The notes under the pieces are model-generated. The model was not told the origin of the DNA. It saw only the letters and a program-made list of their open reading frames with translations, and ran no database searches. Below, one piece after another: positions 54,701 to 63,917 of a stretch of 64,000 nucleotides of DNA (its first letter is position 1; each line of letters starts with the position of its first letter). The translations under genes were made by a program, and so were the position numbers. Origin of the DNA: DATFVA01 sp963839165 (GTDB taxonomy: Bacteria; Bacteroidota; Ignavibacteria; Ignavibacteriales; Ignavibacteriaceae); contig CAWIUG010000005.1 in assembly GCA_963839165.1 (NCBI GenBank), positions 1,364,001 to 1,428,000 on the forward strand. The letters are read 5' to 3'.

Positions 54701-56386
54701 TTATTTCATTTCAAGATATCCGCAGGGACAATTCTCTGCGCATTTTTTACATCCATTACAGAAATCAAGCTTGAATTTATAGGTCTGATGTTTGCTTAAA
54801 GGTTTTACAATAGCCTGATCCTGGCAGTAACTCCAGCATGTTCCACAATCAAAGCAAGAACCGCAGCTCATACATCTTTTTGCTTCATCTATCACCTGTT
54901 CCTCAGTAAGAGTTGAGGTGATTTCAAGGTTCAGGTCCTTAAGCCTGTCCTCAGGTGGAATTTTAAATGGTTCATTACGAAGCTTGCTTTCATAGTAGTT
55001 CAGCATTATTCTGTCGTGCGTAATCACAGGAGGTTTAACTTCAGGCTTTGTTTCAATATTCCGGAATCTGTTATGAATAGCCTCTGCAGCCTTCCTGCCG
55101 TTAAAAATTGCAATGGTAACGAGTCCCAGTTCAAGCGCGTCACCACCGGCGTATGTCTCACGGATCTTAGTTTCACCGTTTTGATTAACTTTAATCCATT
55201 CCTTACCTTCATGCAGGTCATCAAGGCCTTTAAAATTAGGTTCCTGACTGATAGCAGCAATAACGGTTGTTGCGTCAAGTAAAAAAAAGTTATCTGGAAT
55301 AGGAACAGGTCTGCGTCTTCCCGAGGAGTCGGGCTCACCTAATTCCATTTTCTGACACTTCATTTTTGTAACTCTATCACCTGCTTTTTCCAATTCTACA
55401 GGTGCTGCCAAAAACTCAAGTGTAATACCTTCCTCTTCGGCACCACTGATTTCTTCTTCAATTGCCGGCATTTCGTTCCTGGTACGTCTGTAGACAATAG
55501 TGACCTCCGCACCCAATCTCCTGGAAACCCTGGCAGCATCAATTGCAGTATCTCCTCCGCCTACTACCAGGACCTTATTTCCAACATTAACTATCTCCCC
55601 GCTGTTCATTTTGTTCAGGAACTCTGTTCCTGTATAAACATTCACTGCATCTTCGTTGGGTATACCAAGCAACTTTCCTTTATGAGCACCAATTCCAACA
55701 AAAATTGCATTATAATTCTTCTGCAGATCTTCATAAGAAATATCTTTTCCAACTGCCTTATTACAGAGTATTTCAACACCAAGATCCTCTATTCTTTTAA
55801 TTTCCTTATCTAGAACATCCTGAGGAAGCCGGTAATCGGGAATCCCGTATCTGAGCATTCCGCCAGCTTTACTAAACGCTTCGTAAACAGTCACGCTGTA
55901 ACCTCTCCTGGTTAACTGGTATGCACAGGAAAGACCTGAGGGACCTGCGCCGATTACAGCAATTTTTTCAGGATACTTTTCTTCACTTATCCTTTTAAAC
56001 GCGAAGTTATTCTGTAATGCAAAGTCCCCGACAAACCTTTCCAGGTTATTGATACTTACTGCACTGTCCTTATGCGTTCTATTGCAGTTGCCTTCACAGG
56101 GATGTGGGCAAACTCTTCCGCAGACAGAGGGGAATGGATTTTTTTCGGTTAGAATATTCCATGCTTTTTCAAATGCTTCCGGATGATTTCCACCGTTATC
56201 ATCAGACCAGCTTATGGTTGTCAGGAATTCCCGGATATTAGTCTCATTAGGACATCCGTCGGCGCACGGAGGCGTTTTCGGTACCTGTACAGGACGCAGT
56301 GGAGATGATTCAACCGATGATCCCCCGGCAGAATGAGATCTCAATCCTCCAAGCGGTTTCTTTGCTTTTTTTACGATCTTGGCCAT
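54701..56386 (-). CDS. dsrL: DsrL-like NAD(P)H:acceptor oxidoreductase (GltD family)
   Basis: The 561-residue flavoprotein has a GltD-type N-terminal Cys region (CADGCPNETNIREFL, CGRVCPHPCEGNC), FAD-binding GAGPSGLSCAYQL, NAD(P)-binding GGGDTAIDAARVSRRLGAEVT, the GGDALELGLV loop and a C-terminal ferredoxin segment (CMSCGSCFDCGTCWSYC and CNGCKKCAENCP). In dsr clusters this is DsrL, which links NAD(P)H to DsrAB/DsrC. It is shorter than the about 650 residues of classic oxidizer DsrL and has no additional C-terminal domain. I therefore call it DsrL-like, the type found in some reducers. dsrC follows 45 bp later. Confidence 0.82.
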   Translation of the reverse strand: MAKIVKKAKKPLGGLRSHSAGGSSVESSPLRPVQVPKTPPCADGCPNETNIREFLTTISWSDDNGGNHPEAFEKAWNILTEKNPFPSVCGRVCPHPCEGNCNRTHKDSAVSINNLERFVGDFALQNNFAFKRISEEKYPEKIAVIGAGPSGLSCAYQLTRRGYSVTVYEAFSKAGGMLRYGIPDYRLPQDVLDKEIKRIEDLGVEILCNKAVGKDISYEDLQKNYNAIFVGIGAHKGKLLGIPNEDAVNVYTGTEFLNKMNSGEIVNVGNKVLVVGGGDTAIDAARVSRRLGAEVTIVYRRTRNEMPAIEEEISGAEEEGITLEFLAAPVELEKAGDRVTKMKCQKMELGEPDSSGRRRPVPIPDNFFLLDATTVIAAISQEPNFKGLDDLHEGKEWIKVNQNGETKIRETYAGGDALELGLVTIAIFNGRKAAEAIHNRFRNIETKPEVKPPVITHDRIMLNYYESKLRNEPFKIPPEDRLKDLNLEITSTLTEEQVIDEAKRCMSCGSCFDCGTCWSYCQDQAIVKPLSKHQTYKFKLDFCNGCKKCAENCPCGYLEMK

Positions 56387-56418
56387 TTAATGAACTCCGA
56401 TTAAATTCTAAACTAGTT

Positions 56419-56850
56419 TCAGGCGTAAGGGTAAATACCTGATTTAATGTCCTCCATCTGCTGGAGTATCAGGTTGTGCTTTTGTTCATCTGTCAACAGA
56501 TATCCGAGAATGTACCTTACTACAAAATTTTTGGTGTTCCGGCGTGATTCTTCAGCAAGCCTTATTGTTTCTTTTTCAAGCTCAATATGTTTTTCCACCA
56601 TACTCCATATATCAGCAAGTTCTTCCGGGGTAAGTGTGAAAGCTTCCTTTTCGAAGTTATCAATAAGAAGCTGCTGTACTTTTTTATGCATTGCTGAATC
56701 CTGCCTGATTATTTCCATGATCTGTTTAACAACAGGATTTTTGGTTTTGGAAATAATTTCTGAAGTGGATCTTACCGATTCATCCTCAACTACCTGCCAG
56801 GTTCTTAAAGTATCTACTAATTTTTCATTTAGTTCTTTTTGAGTAGCCAT
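56419..56850 (-). CDS. Ferritin-like helical protein of the dsr cluster
   Basis: The 143-residue protein is almost all helix, with EDESVRSTSEIISKT, DSAMHKKVQQLLIDNFEKEA, MVEKHIELEKETIRLAEESRR and LTDEQKHNLILQQMEDIK. The spaced Glu and His residues (ExxxxH and DEQKH) could place metal ligands as in ferritin-like or hemerythrin-like bundles, but I cannot confirm a complete site. Its ATG is 3 bp after dsrN and the next gene is dsrL. Function unknown. Confidence 0.65.
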   Translation of the reverse strand: MATQKELNEKLVDTLRTWQVVEDESVRSTSEIISKTKNPVVKQIMEIIRQDSAMHKKVQQLLIDNFEKEAFTLTPEELADIWSMVEKHIELEKETIRLAEESRRNTKNFVVRYILGYLLTDEQKHNLILQQMEDIKSGIYPYA

Positions 56851-56853
56851 AAT

Positions 56854-58299
56854 TCATCCTCTGATAAATATTTTTGTATTTTTAATATCCTTGTATGTTT
56901 TAGCGGCCTTAATCATTCCTGTAACCCATTCCTGAGCTGCAAGCGCATGGAGGTGGATGTAAGTGGCAAATACATTTTTATACATCAGTCCATCGCGTCC
57001 CCCAATACTGCCGGTACCTCTGGTAACCAGAAGAGAACTCTTTATCCATGGATCATAGTTGTAAATTTCGGAATAATGGAATTCGTGACCTTTAAGTATA
57101 ACCCCCTCTTCAAAAAAAGGATTTTCTTTATCCACCAGGGCCTCAGAGTATCCATGTCCGCATGGCTTATCATGCATTTTAATTTCAATAGGAAGAATTC
57201 CCGATAAAGGATATTCCCGACCTCTCCAGTTAATTTTTTGGGCCAGGTACATTAAGCCCCCGCACTCAGCATAAAGGGGTAAACCATCTTCAGCTAAGAT
57301 TTTTATTGCGGCATTAAATTCCGTATTCCCAGATAAAAGGTTGAGGTTTATTTCCGGAAATCCTCCACCAATATAAATTGCATCAAGTTCCTCCAGAAGA
57401 TCTTTTAGAACTGGTGTGAACTTATTCTCCGTTGATATAGGGACAAGTGAAGCACCTGCTCTTTCCAATAATTCCAGATTCTCAGGATAATAGAAGGAAA
57501 AGGAATTATCGCGGAAGAAACCGATCTTAACCTTCTTATCATTAGGGATAATCCCAACTGAGCTGATCCTTCCGGCAGGTTCAGATTTTGAGAGAGGAGC
57601 TGATTTTTGAGATATGGATATAATTTTGGAAATATCTACATTTTCTTCGATAACTTTATTCAATACTTCCAGTACATGCGATTTTTCCTGAAGTTCTTCA
57701 GGCATTACCAGTCCCAGATGCCTGGATGGCAAAATGAATTTTTCCTGAAGTTTGGGTATTGCACCTATTACAGGTACACCGGTCTCATCCTCGATTGCTT
57801 CCTTGACTATTCTTAAATGACGTTCTCCGGCGATACGGTTTAGAATTACCCCCGCAATATGAAGTTTTGGATCGAGACGCATACAGCCGGCAATAAAAGC
57901 CGCTGCTGTTCGGGTAACTTTCGTAACATCCTGTACAATAATAATGGGTGCCTGTAGATAATCAGCAAGTTGTGCAGTACTGTGTGTTCCCCTGCTGTCC
58001 ATTCCATCAAAAAGGCCCCTGTTACCCTCGATAATATTTATACCATTCTCTAGAGCATGGTTAAGAAAAGATTTTTTAACTGTGGGAAAACCCATCATAA
58101 AACTGTCGAGATTCCTGGCTGGTTTATCTGATGCTAAACTCAGCCAGGCAGAATCGATGTAGTCAGGACCCTTTTTAAACGCGGCTACATCTAAACCTCG
58201 ATTTTTAAGAGATACGAGAAGTCCACAGGTAACAATAGTTTTACCTGAATCCCCGGATAATCCACTTATGACAATCCTGGGGCAATTCCTGGAGATCAT
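56854..58299 (-). CDS. dsrN: DsrN, CobB-type siroheme amidase
   Basis: The 481-residue protein has the cobyrinic acid a,c-diamide synthase fold: an N-terminal P-loop ATPase (VISGLSGDSGKTIVTCGLL), the VAAFKKGPDYIDS and NLDSFMMG stretches, and a C-terminal glutamine amidotransferase domain (about 265-460) with its Cys in LYAECGGLMYLAQ and His in ATYIHLHALA. In dsr clusters it is DsrN, which makes siroheme amide for the sulfite reductase. No other cobalamin amidation genes are near, which supports that role. Confidence 0.9.
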   Translation of the reverse strand: MISRNCPRIVISGLSGDSGKTIVTCGLLVSLKNRGLDVAAFKKGPDYIDSAWLSLASDKPARNLDSFMMGFPTVKKSFLNHALENGINIIEGNRGLFDGMDSRGTHSTAQLADYLQAPIIIVQDVTKVTRTAAAFIAGCMRLDPKLHIAGVILNRIAGERHLRIVKEAIEDETGVPVIGAIPKLQEKFILPSRHLGLVMPEELQEKSHVLEVLNKVIEENVDISKIISISQKSAPLSKSEPAGRISSVGIIPNDKKVKIGFFRDNSFSFYYPENLELLERAGASLVPISTENKFTPVLKDLLEELDAIYIGGGFPEINLNLLSGNTEFNAAIKILAEDGLPLYAECGGLMYLAQKINWRGREYPLSGILPIEIKMHDKPCGHGYSEALVDKENPFFEEGVILKGHEFHYSEIYNYDPWIKSSLLVTRGTGSIGGRDGLMYKNVFATYIHLHALAAQEWVTGMIKAAKTYKDIKNTKIFIRG

Positions 58300-58323
58300 A
58301 ATCTTCCCGGCAAAAATGTTAAT

Positions 58324-58572
58324 CTAATTCTCAGCGCCTTCTCTATGCGGGATCTCAATGAAGCTCCCGCCAAAGTAAGTGTATACACACTTTCCGCTTT
58401 CTATTAAATCTCTGATCGCGGATTTGGCTAACGTTTTATCACACCTTTCACCGTACAATTCGAGCACAGCCTTGGTTAGATCGGTAGCCTTCCATTTTTT
58501 CTGTCCCATACTGTCTTTAATTAACCGGAACATTGCACCAGAGACTTCTTCAACTTTAACCTGCTCAGCCAT
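58324..58572 (-). CDS. dsrD: DsrD, activator of sulfite reductase
   Basis: This 82-residue winged-helix-like protein (MGQKKWKATDLTKAVLELYG, CDKTLAKSAIRDLIESGKCVYTYFGGSFIEIP) is the typical DsrD. It stimulates DsrAB turnover toward sulfite reduction and is missing from most sulfur oxidizers, so it is one of the best markers that this cluster runs in the reductive direction. It starts 12 bp after dsrB. Confidence 0.97.
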   Translation of the reverse strand: MAEQVKVEEVSGAMFRLIKDSMGQKKWKATDLTKAVLELYGERCDKTLAKSAIRDLIESGKCVYTYFGGSFIEIPHREGAEN

Positions 58573-58584
58573 ATAAACCTCCTC

Positions 58585-59667
58585 CTAATAAGTAAGATGA
58601 GCTGATCGTTTAAATGTTAAGCCGGCATGTTTGAAATCATCAATATGAACTTTCTCAAACGGAATTCCCGTCAATCTGAAGAACTTCGGCCAGCCTATGC
58701 GATTAATCCATTCACCCATTCTTTCGTGGGGTTGAGCATTTTTGGCCCAGACTTCGACAAGATTGCTGACTGCATCTACTACTTCCGGCCAGCGCGGGGG
58801 ATTATTAGGCAGGAATGGTATTGCCAGCTTTGAGAACATTGGTTCGCTTCTAGCATTGGATACTTTTCCACCAACCCATATTGATACGCCGTCGTTCAGA
58901 GGATCATTAAGAGGCATAGCAGGACAAACTGTATAACAGTTTGCACAGAACATGCACCTTTCCTCAATAACTTCGACTGACGATTTACCGTCAAACGTTG
59001 CGGGCTTTATTGCTGCCGTTGGACACGCCGAAACGACAGAAGGTATTTCACACATAGCAGATAGTTTATTGGGGTTGACCTTGGGAGGTCTTCTGTGAAT
59101 ACCAAGTATTGCTATGTCGGAACAGTGGACTGCACCGCACATATTCAGGCAGCACGCTAGCGCTATTCTAAGCTTGGCGGGCAATTTCATCTCGGTGAAA
59201 TATTCTATAAGTTCATCCATCACCGATTTTACAATACCTGATGCGTCTGTTGCTGCAGAATGACAATGCACCCAGCCCTGTGTGTGAACTATGCTTGAAA
59301 TCGAATTCCCCATTCCGCCGACAGGATGACCTAATGCCTTCAGTTCTTCGATTAAAGGATCAACTTTCGATTCATCCGATAGAAGGAATTCAACATTATG
59401 CCTGCTTGTGAATCTCAGGTAGCCATCGCAGTATTTATCTGCTAGATCGGCATATATCCTAATTTTTTCGATTCCTAAAAGTCTGGGAGAGGCTGCACGA
59501 ACTGTAAATAGTTTGGCCCCAGTCTCAGAAGTGTGAACCATAACACCGGGTTTAGGAATTTCATGATATTTCCACTTACCATAGTTCTCTTTTATTATCG
59601 GCGGCAGGAATTTTTCGTAATGCGGGGGACCGATATCGGTTAGTCTTTTCTTTTTCTCTTCAGCCAT
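58585..59667 (-). CDS. dsrB: Dissimilatory sulfite reductase beta subunit
   Basis: This 360-residue subunit holds the catalytic siroheme. The siroheme/4Fe-4S Cys ligands are in RIALACCLNMCGAVHCSDIA; a 4Fe-4S ferredoxin domain has CEIPSVVSACPTAAIK and CMFCANCYTVCPAMPLND. RFTSRHNVEFLL and GHPVGGMGNSISSIVHTQGW are family signatures. No odd replacement was noticed. It follows dsrA by 50 bp and forms the alpha2beta2 enzyme that reduces sulfite on DsrC. Confidence 0.98.
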   Translation of the reverse strand: MAEEKKKRLTDIGPPHYEKFLPPIIKENYGKWKYHEIPKPGVMVHTSETGAKLFTVRAASPRLLGIEKIRIYADLADKYCDGYLRFTSRHNVEFLLSDESKVDPLIEELKALGHPVGGMGNSISSIVHTQGWVHCHSAATDASGIVKSVMDELIEYFTEMKLPAKLRIALACCLNMCGAVHCSDIAILGIHRRPPKVNPNKLSAMCEIPSVVSACPTAAIKPATFDGKSSVEVIEERCMFCANCYTVCPAMPLNDPLNDGVSIWVGGKVSNARSEPMFSKLAIPFLPNNPPRWPEVVDAVSNLVEVWAKNAQPHERMGEWINRIGWPKFFRLTGIPFEKVHIDDFKHAGLTFKRSAHLTY

Positions 59668-59717
59668 TTTTTTATTCCTTTGAATAATATTTCAGATTTT
59701 AAAAATTAACTGATTGA

Positions 59718-60953
59718 TCATTTTTCTTCAGCCAGTTCAGCGGCTTCTTCATCAGTACCCTCTTCGGAGTCCTCTTCAAAGTATTCTTCATAGAATACAT
59801 AAGGATTCTCCCTGGGGTGAGCAACCATTTCGGGAATAGGTTCGACGCCTATGGCCTCAAGAAAGTTACCCATACCTACTCTTTGAATGAATTCACCAAC
59901 TCTCTCACGATTTTTACCTTCCTCTGACCATAGTTCGTGTATTTTATCTACCAATTCAATTAATTCTGTATATGGTGGTTCGATTTTCATGAATGGCACT
60001 AAAACAGAAGAAAGCAGCGCACCCTCAACTATCGGGGCTTTTGAACCGATTAATATGCACGCACCCTGTTCCTTCCCTGGAGCCAAAGCTTTCGGCATCG
60101 TATTTATACAGTGCATACATTTTACACAAGACCGGTTGTCTATGCTTAGTTCCTTTCCATCCCAATCCATGCATTTGGCAGGACAGTTATTAACCACTTC
60201 TTTTTGAATATCCATTCCTGATTCAGCATATTCTGTAACTGCTTTTTTATCCATCCGGATATCATCTTTCCAGGTACCGATAATTGACATATCTGCTCTT
60301 GCGACAGAGGCAACACAATCATTCGGGCAGCCTGACATCTTAAATTTCCATTTATATGGGAAGGCTGGCCTATGCAGTTCATCCTGATAATGCATGGTTA
60401 GAAAATATGTAAGGGCCATTGTATCATAACATGCCCATTCGCAGCGCGCTTTACCGCAGCAGCAGCTGGGCGTTCTGACATCTGAACCTGACCCGCCAAG
60501 ATCGAAACCTAATTCAGTTAATTCCTGGAATATTGGTTCCAGCTGATCGGTTTTTGTTCCCAGAAAAACAATATCCCCGGTTGAACCATGCATATTTGTT
60601 AACCCTGAACCATGCTTTTCCCAGATGTCGCATAAACTTCTCAATATATCTGAAGTATAGAACCAGCCGGCAGGCTGATTTATACGCAGAGTATGAAAAT
60701 GCGAAACATTGGGAAAATCTTCAGGCAGATCCGAGTACCTGCCGATTACTCCGCCTCCGTAACCGAGAACTCCAACAATTCCACCGTGTTTCCAATGACC
60801 TATCCTCTCTTCGTAAGAACGTTCCAGTTGTCCCAGAAGATCATTAGCCATTGGATTATTCTCGGCTGCTGATTTAATTTCTTTTACGAAACTTGGCCAG
60901 GCACCTTTTTCTAGTTCATCCAGCTTCGGTGTCTTCCGTTTATTCTCAGCCAT
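59718..60953 (-). CDS. dsrA: Dissimilatory sulfite reductase alpha subunit
   Basis: The 411-residue subunit has the Cys motif TPSCCCGKARCEWACYDT and SGCPNDCVASVARADMSIIG, the siroheme-binding FHTLRINQPAGWFYTSDILR and an inserted ferredoxin domain with CPAKCMDW and CVKCMHCINTMPKAL. The C-terminus has a Glu-rich tail. It is the first gene of the minus-strand array. Its phylogeny would show whether the lineage is native or acquired. The 219 bp upstream contain its promoter; no clear boxes recognised. Confidence 0.98.
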   Translation of the reverse strand: MAENKRKTPKLDELEKGAWPSFVKEIKSAAENNPMANDLLGQLERSYEERIGHWKHGGIVGVLGYGGGVIGRYSDLPEDFPNVSHFHTLRINQPAGWFYTSDILRSLCDIWEKHGSGLTNMHGSTGDIVFLGTKTDQLEPIFQELTELGFDLGGSGSDVRTPSCCCGKARCEWACYDTMALTYFLTMHYQDELHRPAFPYKWKFKMSGCPNDCVASVARADMSIIGTWKDDIRMDKKAVTEYAESGMDIQKEVVNNCPAKCMDWDGKELSIDNRSCVKCMHCINTMPKALAPGKEQGACILIGSKAPIVEGALLSSVLVPFMKIEPPYTELIELVDKIHELWSEEGKNRERVGEFIQRVGMGNFLEAIGVEPIPEMVAHPRENPYVFYEEYFEEDSEEGTDEEAAELAEEK

Positions 60954-61172
60954 TTTATCTCCTGTTATTTTTATTTTTTACAGTTTCCTGTTTGTATGCA
61001 GAACAATGTTTTTTATGTAGTTTTCAAGTATTCTCCGACTCCTCCCGGAAATCTTAACCCAAAAATTCTGAATAAAACTTATTGAAGCAGTGGTGTAATT
61101 ACAATATGAAATTAGGTTTTGTAATCTATGTGTTGTATTTGCTGAACAATCTGGTGATGTTCGCGCACAGCA

Positions 61173-62318
61173 TTATTTTATAGGAATGTGGAGTGATCTG
61201 ACAGCGAGTTCTACTATGAAGGTTCTCATTTCAGGACTGTTTTTGGGAAGGTCCATCGGCAAAGGTAGGGTTCCGCAATTGAAGTTCGTAAAGTATGTTC
61301 TGCATGGCTGCTGAAGATAAAGGGAGAGACGGCTGAAACCTATAGGAAGAGGAACCAGCATCCACCAGGCAATCCACCCATTAATTAAAGGAAGTGGGTC
61401 GTATTTTATCATATGAAATTTTTCAAATCTTTTTTGAAATGCTCTCAGTAAACCTTCAAAACGTATGGTTGGTTTTTCATTAATTCTTTCTTGAAGCCTG
61501 TCAATAAAATAACCCCTGGAATTAAGGACAATTTCTTTCATACTTTTGTCCTTGAAGATTACAAGGTAATCTTTAAGCTGGCAGGCCTGGTTGGTCTTGT
61601 AGGCCGTCATTGCCTCCAGGATTAATTTTTTTAGATCAGGTACATAGTACAACTCGCTCTTCAAATGCTTATCGTAACAGGCACGTGTAAAGTGATTATA
61701 TGTTGAGGCATAGGGAAAAACGATTTTTAATGCGTCCTCTATCGATTTCAAACCGTACGACATAAAAGTGGGACAAACAAATCCCCGACAGTTCATCCTG
61801 TCCAGAAGCCTTATCCATATTTCTTTTGATTCTCCCCTCCCTACCTCAAATCCAAGTACAACAGTTGATAAAGCGTCAATTGCAAGCGCAAGGTACATGC
61901 AGTGCTCTTTGTTAGTGCTTGTGCTGCATTTGAATTTTTTACCGACAAGGTGAATTAGTCTGGCTTCATGCTTGTTTGTTGCTGCATCAAGGTATTCCTC
62001 CCAGGAGGGACACTCTTCCAGGTATTCTCTTATTTTCTGGTTAATTCGTATCGGGGAACTGTGGTAAAGTGAGCAGAGATCACGATAAGAATAACCGCTT
62101 AGGTATGCTTCGGTAAGGGCTCCGTAATTTGGAGCAATTTTGGAAGGTCTATTCTCTACCCAGGTTTTGTGACAGAACCTGCACCTGTATCTCTGGATAT
62201 TAGCAGACGTTTTCCCATGTTTGATAATCCTGCTGCTGTTGCAGAAAGGACAATTTTCAGTCTTTTCTTCAATAGCTTTTGATGCGAATTCCTGAGATGA
62301 AACGGTCTGCGTGAACAA
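61173..62318 (-). mobile_element. Transposase-like protein, catalytic acids apparently lost
   Basis: The 381-residue product has an N-terminal zinc finger (CPFCNSSRIIKHGKTSANIQ, RCRFCHKTW), a helix-turn-helix segment (YLSGYSYRDLCSLYHSSPIRI) and a DDE-like middle (LALAIDALSTVVLGFEVGR, FMSYGLKSIEDALKIVFP), as in IS256-variant or IS1595-like transposases. Where active enzymes have Asp before the first strand (IDG) it reads LVGKKF, and SDG before the second reads SYG, so two catalytic acids may be missing. I see no terminal inverted repeats in the 150 bp on either side. It may be a dead or domesticated copy beside dsrA. Confidence 0.65.
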
Positions 62319-62744
62319 AATTCTTTCCTATTTTATTAAATGGTAACGAATTTTGACCAATCCGCAATTACTAGCCAAACAGCGTGGATTCTTTGTAATT
62401 TGTCATTAATCCTTTTTGCTGCCAGCCAGTTTTCGAGGATGAATATTTTAACCTCAGACATGAATAGCCAATCTTTATGCCAACAACATTTTGTCTACAA
62501 AACAATTGGATTCTCATTTCTCATTAAAATCATTGTATATTTTTTTAACAGTGGGACCGGCTTTTTTCTCTGAAATGCTAATAAATATTATTAGGAATGA
62601 TAATTATTCATAGACGCAAATTTATCTCCTATTATCTTGTTTTTCGTTTATGAATTATTTAATTTTGAGCATATGCTCATAATTCATTGGAGAAGAGATA
62701 GGGATTAAGAGCCTATAAAAATATTTCTAATTAACCAGGTATTT
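62319..62744. other. Intergenic region upstream of the DUF134 gene
   Basis: These 426 bp are AT-rich. One open stretch at 62340-62573 has no coding look. The only feature I support is the palindrome at 62666-62679 described separately. Confidence 0.4.
62666..62679. promoter_or_regulatory. Perfect palindrome TGAGCATATGCTCA, likely operator
   Basis: A perfect 14-bp palindrome lies 66 bp upstream of the DUF134 start, a distance suited to a regulator of that promoter. The encoded DUF134 protein has a helix-turn-helix and may bind here itself. Confidence 0.55.
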
Positions 62745-63023
62745 ATGCCGCGACCAAAAAAAAATCGCAGAATTTGCTGTAATCCGTCCTCATTCTACTT
62801 CAAACCAAGAGGTATCCCCATGTTTGAGCTCGAGGAGGTGATCCTGGAACAGGATGAACTTGAGGCTTTAAGACTGGCTGATTTGCTTTCTTTTTCGCAG
62901 GAGAAAGCAGCTGTTGAAATGAATGTTTCAAGAGCTACTTTCGGAAGAATTGTTGAAAGCGCACGAAAAAAGCTCGTGGATGCTATTTTGAATGGAAAAG
63001 CGGTTAAAATTAACAACCAATAA
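62745..63023 (+). CDS. DUF134-family DNA-binding protein
   Basis: The 92-residue protein begins MPRPKKNRRICCNPSSFYFKPRGIP, the DUF134 signature, followed by LEEVILEQDELEALRLADL and a sigma-70-region-4-like helix-turn-helix (SFSQEKAAVEMNVSRATFGRIVESARKKLVDAIL). Such proteins are often paired with NifX/ORP-type iron-sulfur proteins as here (20 bp gap). It probably regulates the operon through the upstream palindrome. Start at 62745 matches the family N-terminus. Confidence 0.93.
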   Translation: MPRPKKNRRICCNPSSFYFKPRGIPMFELEEVILEQDELEALRLADLLSFSQEKAAVEMNVSRATFGRIVESARKKLVDAILNGKAVKINNQ

Positions 63024-63043
63024 TAAACTAAGAAGGATTTATA

Positions 63044-63466
63044 ATGTCAGAAGAATTAAATAAAACAGGCACAGGTCATTTTTCAGGCAAAGTTGCTGTA
63101 GCTACCAATGACGGTAAACGAGTTACAGGTCATATAGGCCGATGCAGATCATTTATGATTTTCGAACTGAATGATGAAAAAATTGTCAATTCAGAATTGA
63201 GAGAAAATATGTTCACTCATCACAGGATGCAGCACGAGCATCATCATGGTGAAGAAGGAGGTCACTCTCATGCCAATCTGATAAACGGTCTGAGTGACTG
63301 CAGTTATCTCATCTCGGGCGGTGGCGGCTGGCGCCTTGTGGAGGATTTAAAGCGGAACAATATTACCCCCATTTTTTCTGCTGTAGAATCGATTGATGAA
63401 GCACTTGATAAATTCCTCAAAGGTGAATTAAAAGATGATGCGGGTTTGATCTGTCGACATGACTAA
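63044..63466 (+). CDS. NifX/NifB-type (dinitrogenase cofactor-like) iron-molybdenum protein
   Basis: The 140-residue protein has the NifX/ORP domain: VAVATNDGKRVTGHIGRCRSFMIFEL, then a His-rich stretch (HHRMQHEHHHGEEGGHSHA) and DCSYLISGGGGWRLVEDLKRNNI. The His-rich insert suggests metal binding. Family members carry Fe-S or Fe-Mo-S clusters; without nif genes here, the role is likely cluster storage or the ORP-type cell-division link known from sulfate reducers, which I cannot show. Confidence 0.88.
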   Translation: MSEELNKTGTGHFSGKVAVATNDGKRVTGHIGRCRSFMIFELNDEKIVNSELRENMFTHHRMQHEHHHGEEGGHSHANLINGLSDCSYLISGGGGWRLVEDLKRNNITPIFSAVESIDEALDKFLKGELKDDAGLICRHD

Positions 63467-63488
63467 TAATTAACCTGCAAAAAGTTTT

Positions 63489-63881
63489 CTAGACAGCAGC
63501 TATGTTTAAGAGTTCATTTATTTTCTCTAACAGTAGATCTCTGTCAATCGGTTTTTCAAAATAACCTTCGGGTAAATGTACCTGTTTACGGTTTGTTATA
63601 AACCGTTTAAAATCTGAAGCAACCCCTGTAATTATTATTATTGGGGTGTTCTTCGTTGCAGGGTTATTCTGAAGTTCCCGTAATGCTTTTATTCCTGATT
63701 CTTCCGGCATGGAAATATCCAGTGTTATAATATCAGGACTCTCAGCAATAGCCTCTTTAACACCCTTTTTTCCATCAGAGGCGGTTATTACTTTGAAATT
63801 TTTATCCTTAAAAAAAGTGGCAAGATATAACAGAATATCCTCTTCATCATCAATGATTAATATTTTTTTAAAACTTTTCAT
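63489..63881 (-). CDS. Single-domain response regulator
   Basis: A 130-residue CheY-like receiver: acidic pocket IIDDEEDILLYLATFF, phospho-acceptor Asp in DIITLDISMPEESGIKALREL, Thr in IIIITGVASD and Lys in YFEKPIDRDLL. No output domain is present. It probably works by protein interaction or in a relay with the gene ending at 63918 (partly visible). Confidence 0.92.
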   Translation of the reverse strand: MKSFKKILIIDDEEDILLYLATFFKDKNFKVITASDGKKGVKEAIAESPDIITLDISMPEESGIKALRELQNNPATKNTPIIIITGVASDFKRFITNRKQVHLPEGYFEKPIDRDLLLEKINELLNIAAV

Positions 63882-63917
63882 TTTATTACCTTCAGATTTC
63901 TCTGATTATTAAATACT

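Noticed and set aside
62340..62573. A 77-residue plus-strand ORF between the transposase-like gene and DUF134
   Set aside because: No ribosome binding site, mixed low-complexity composition and no recognisable domain; it looks like chance in AT-rich DNA.
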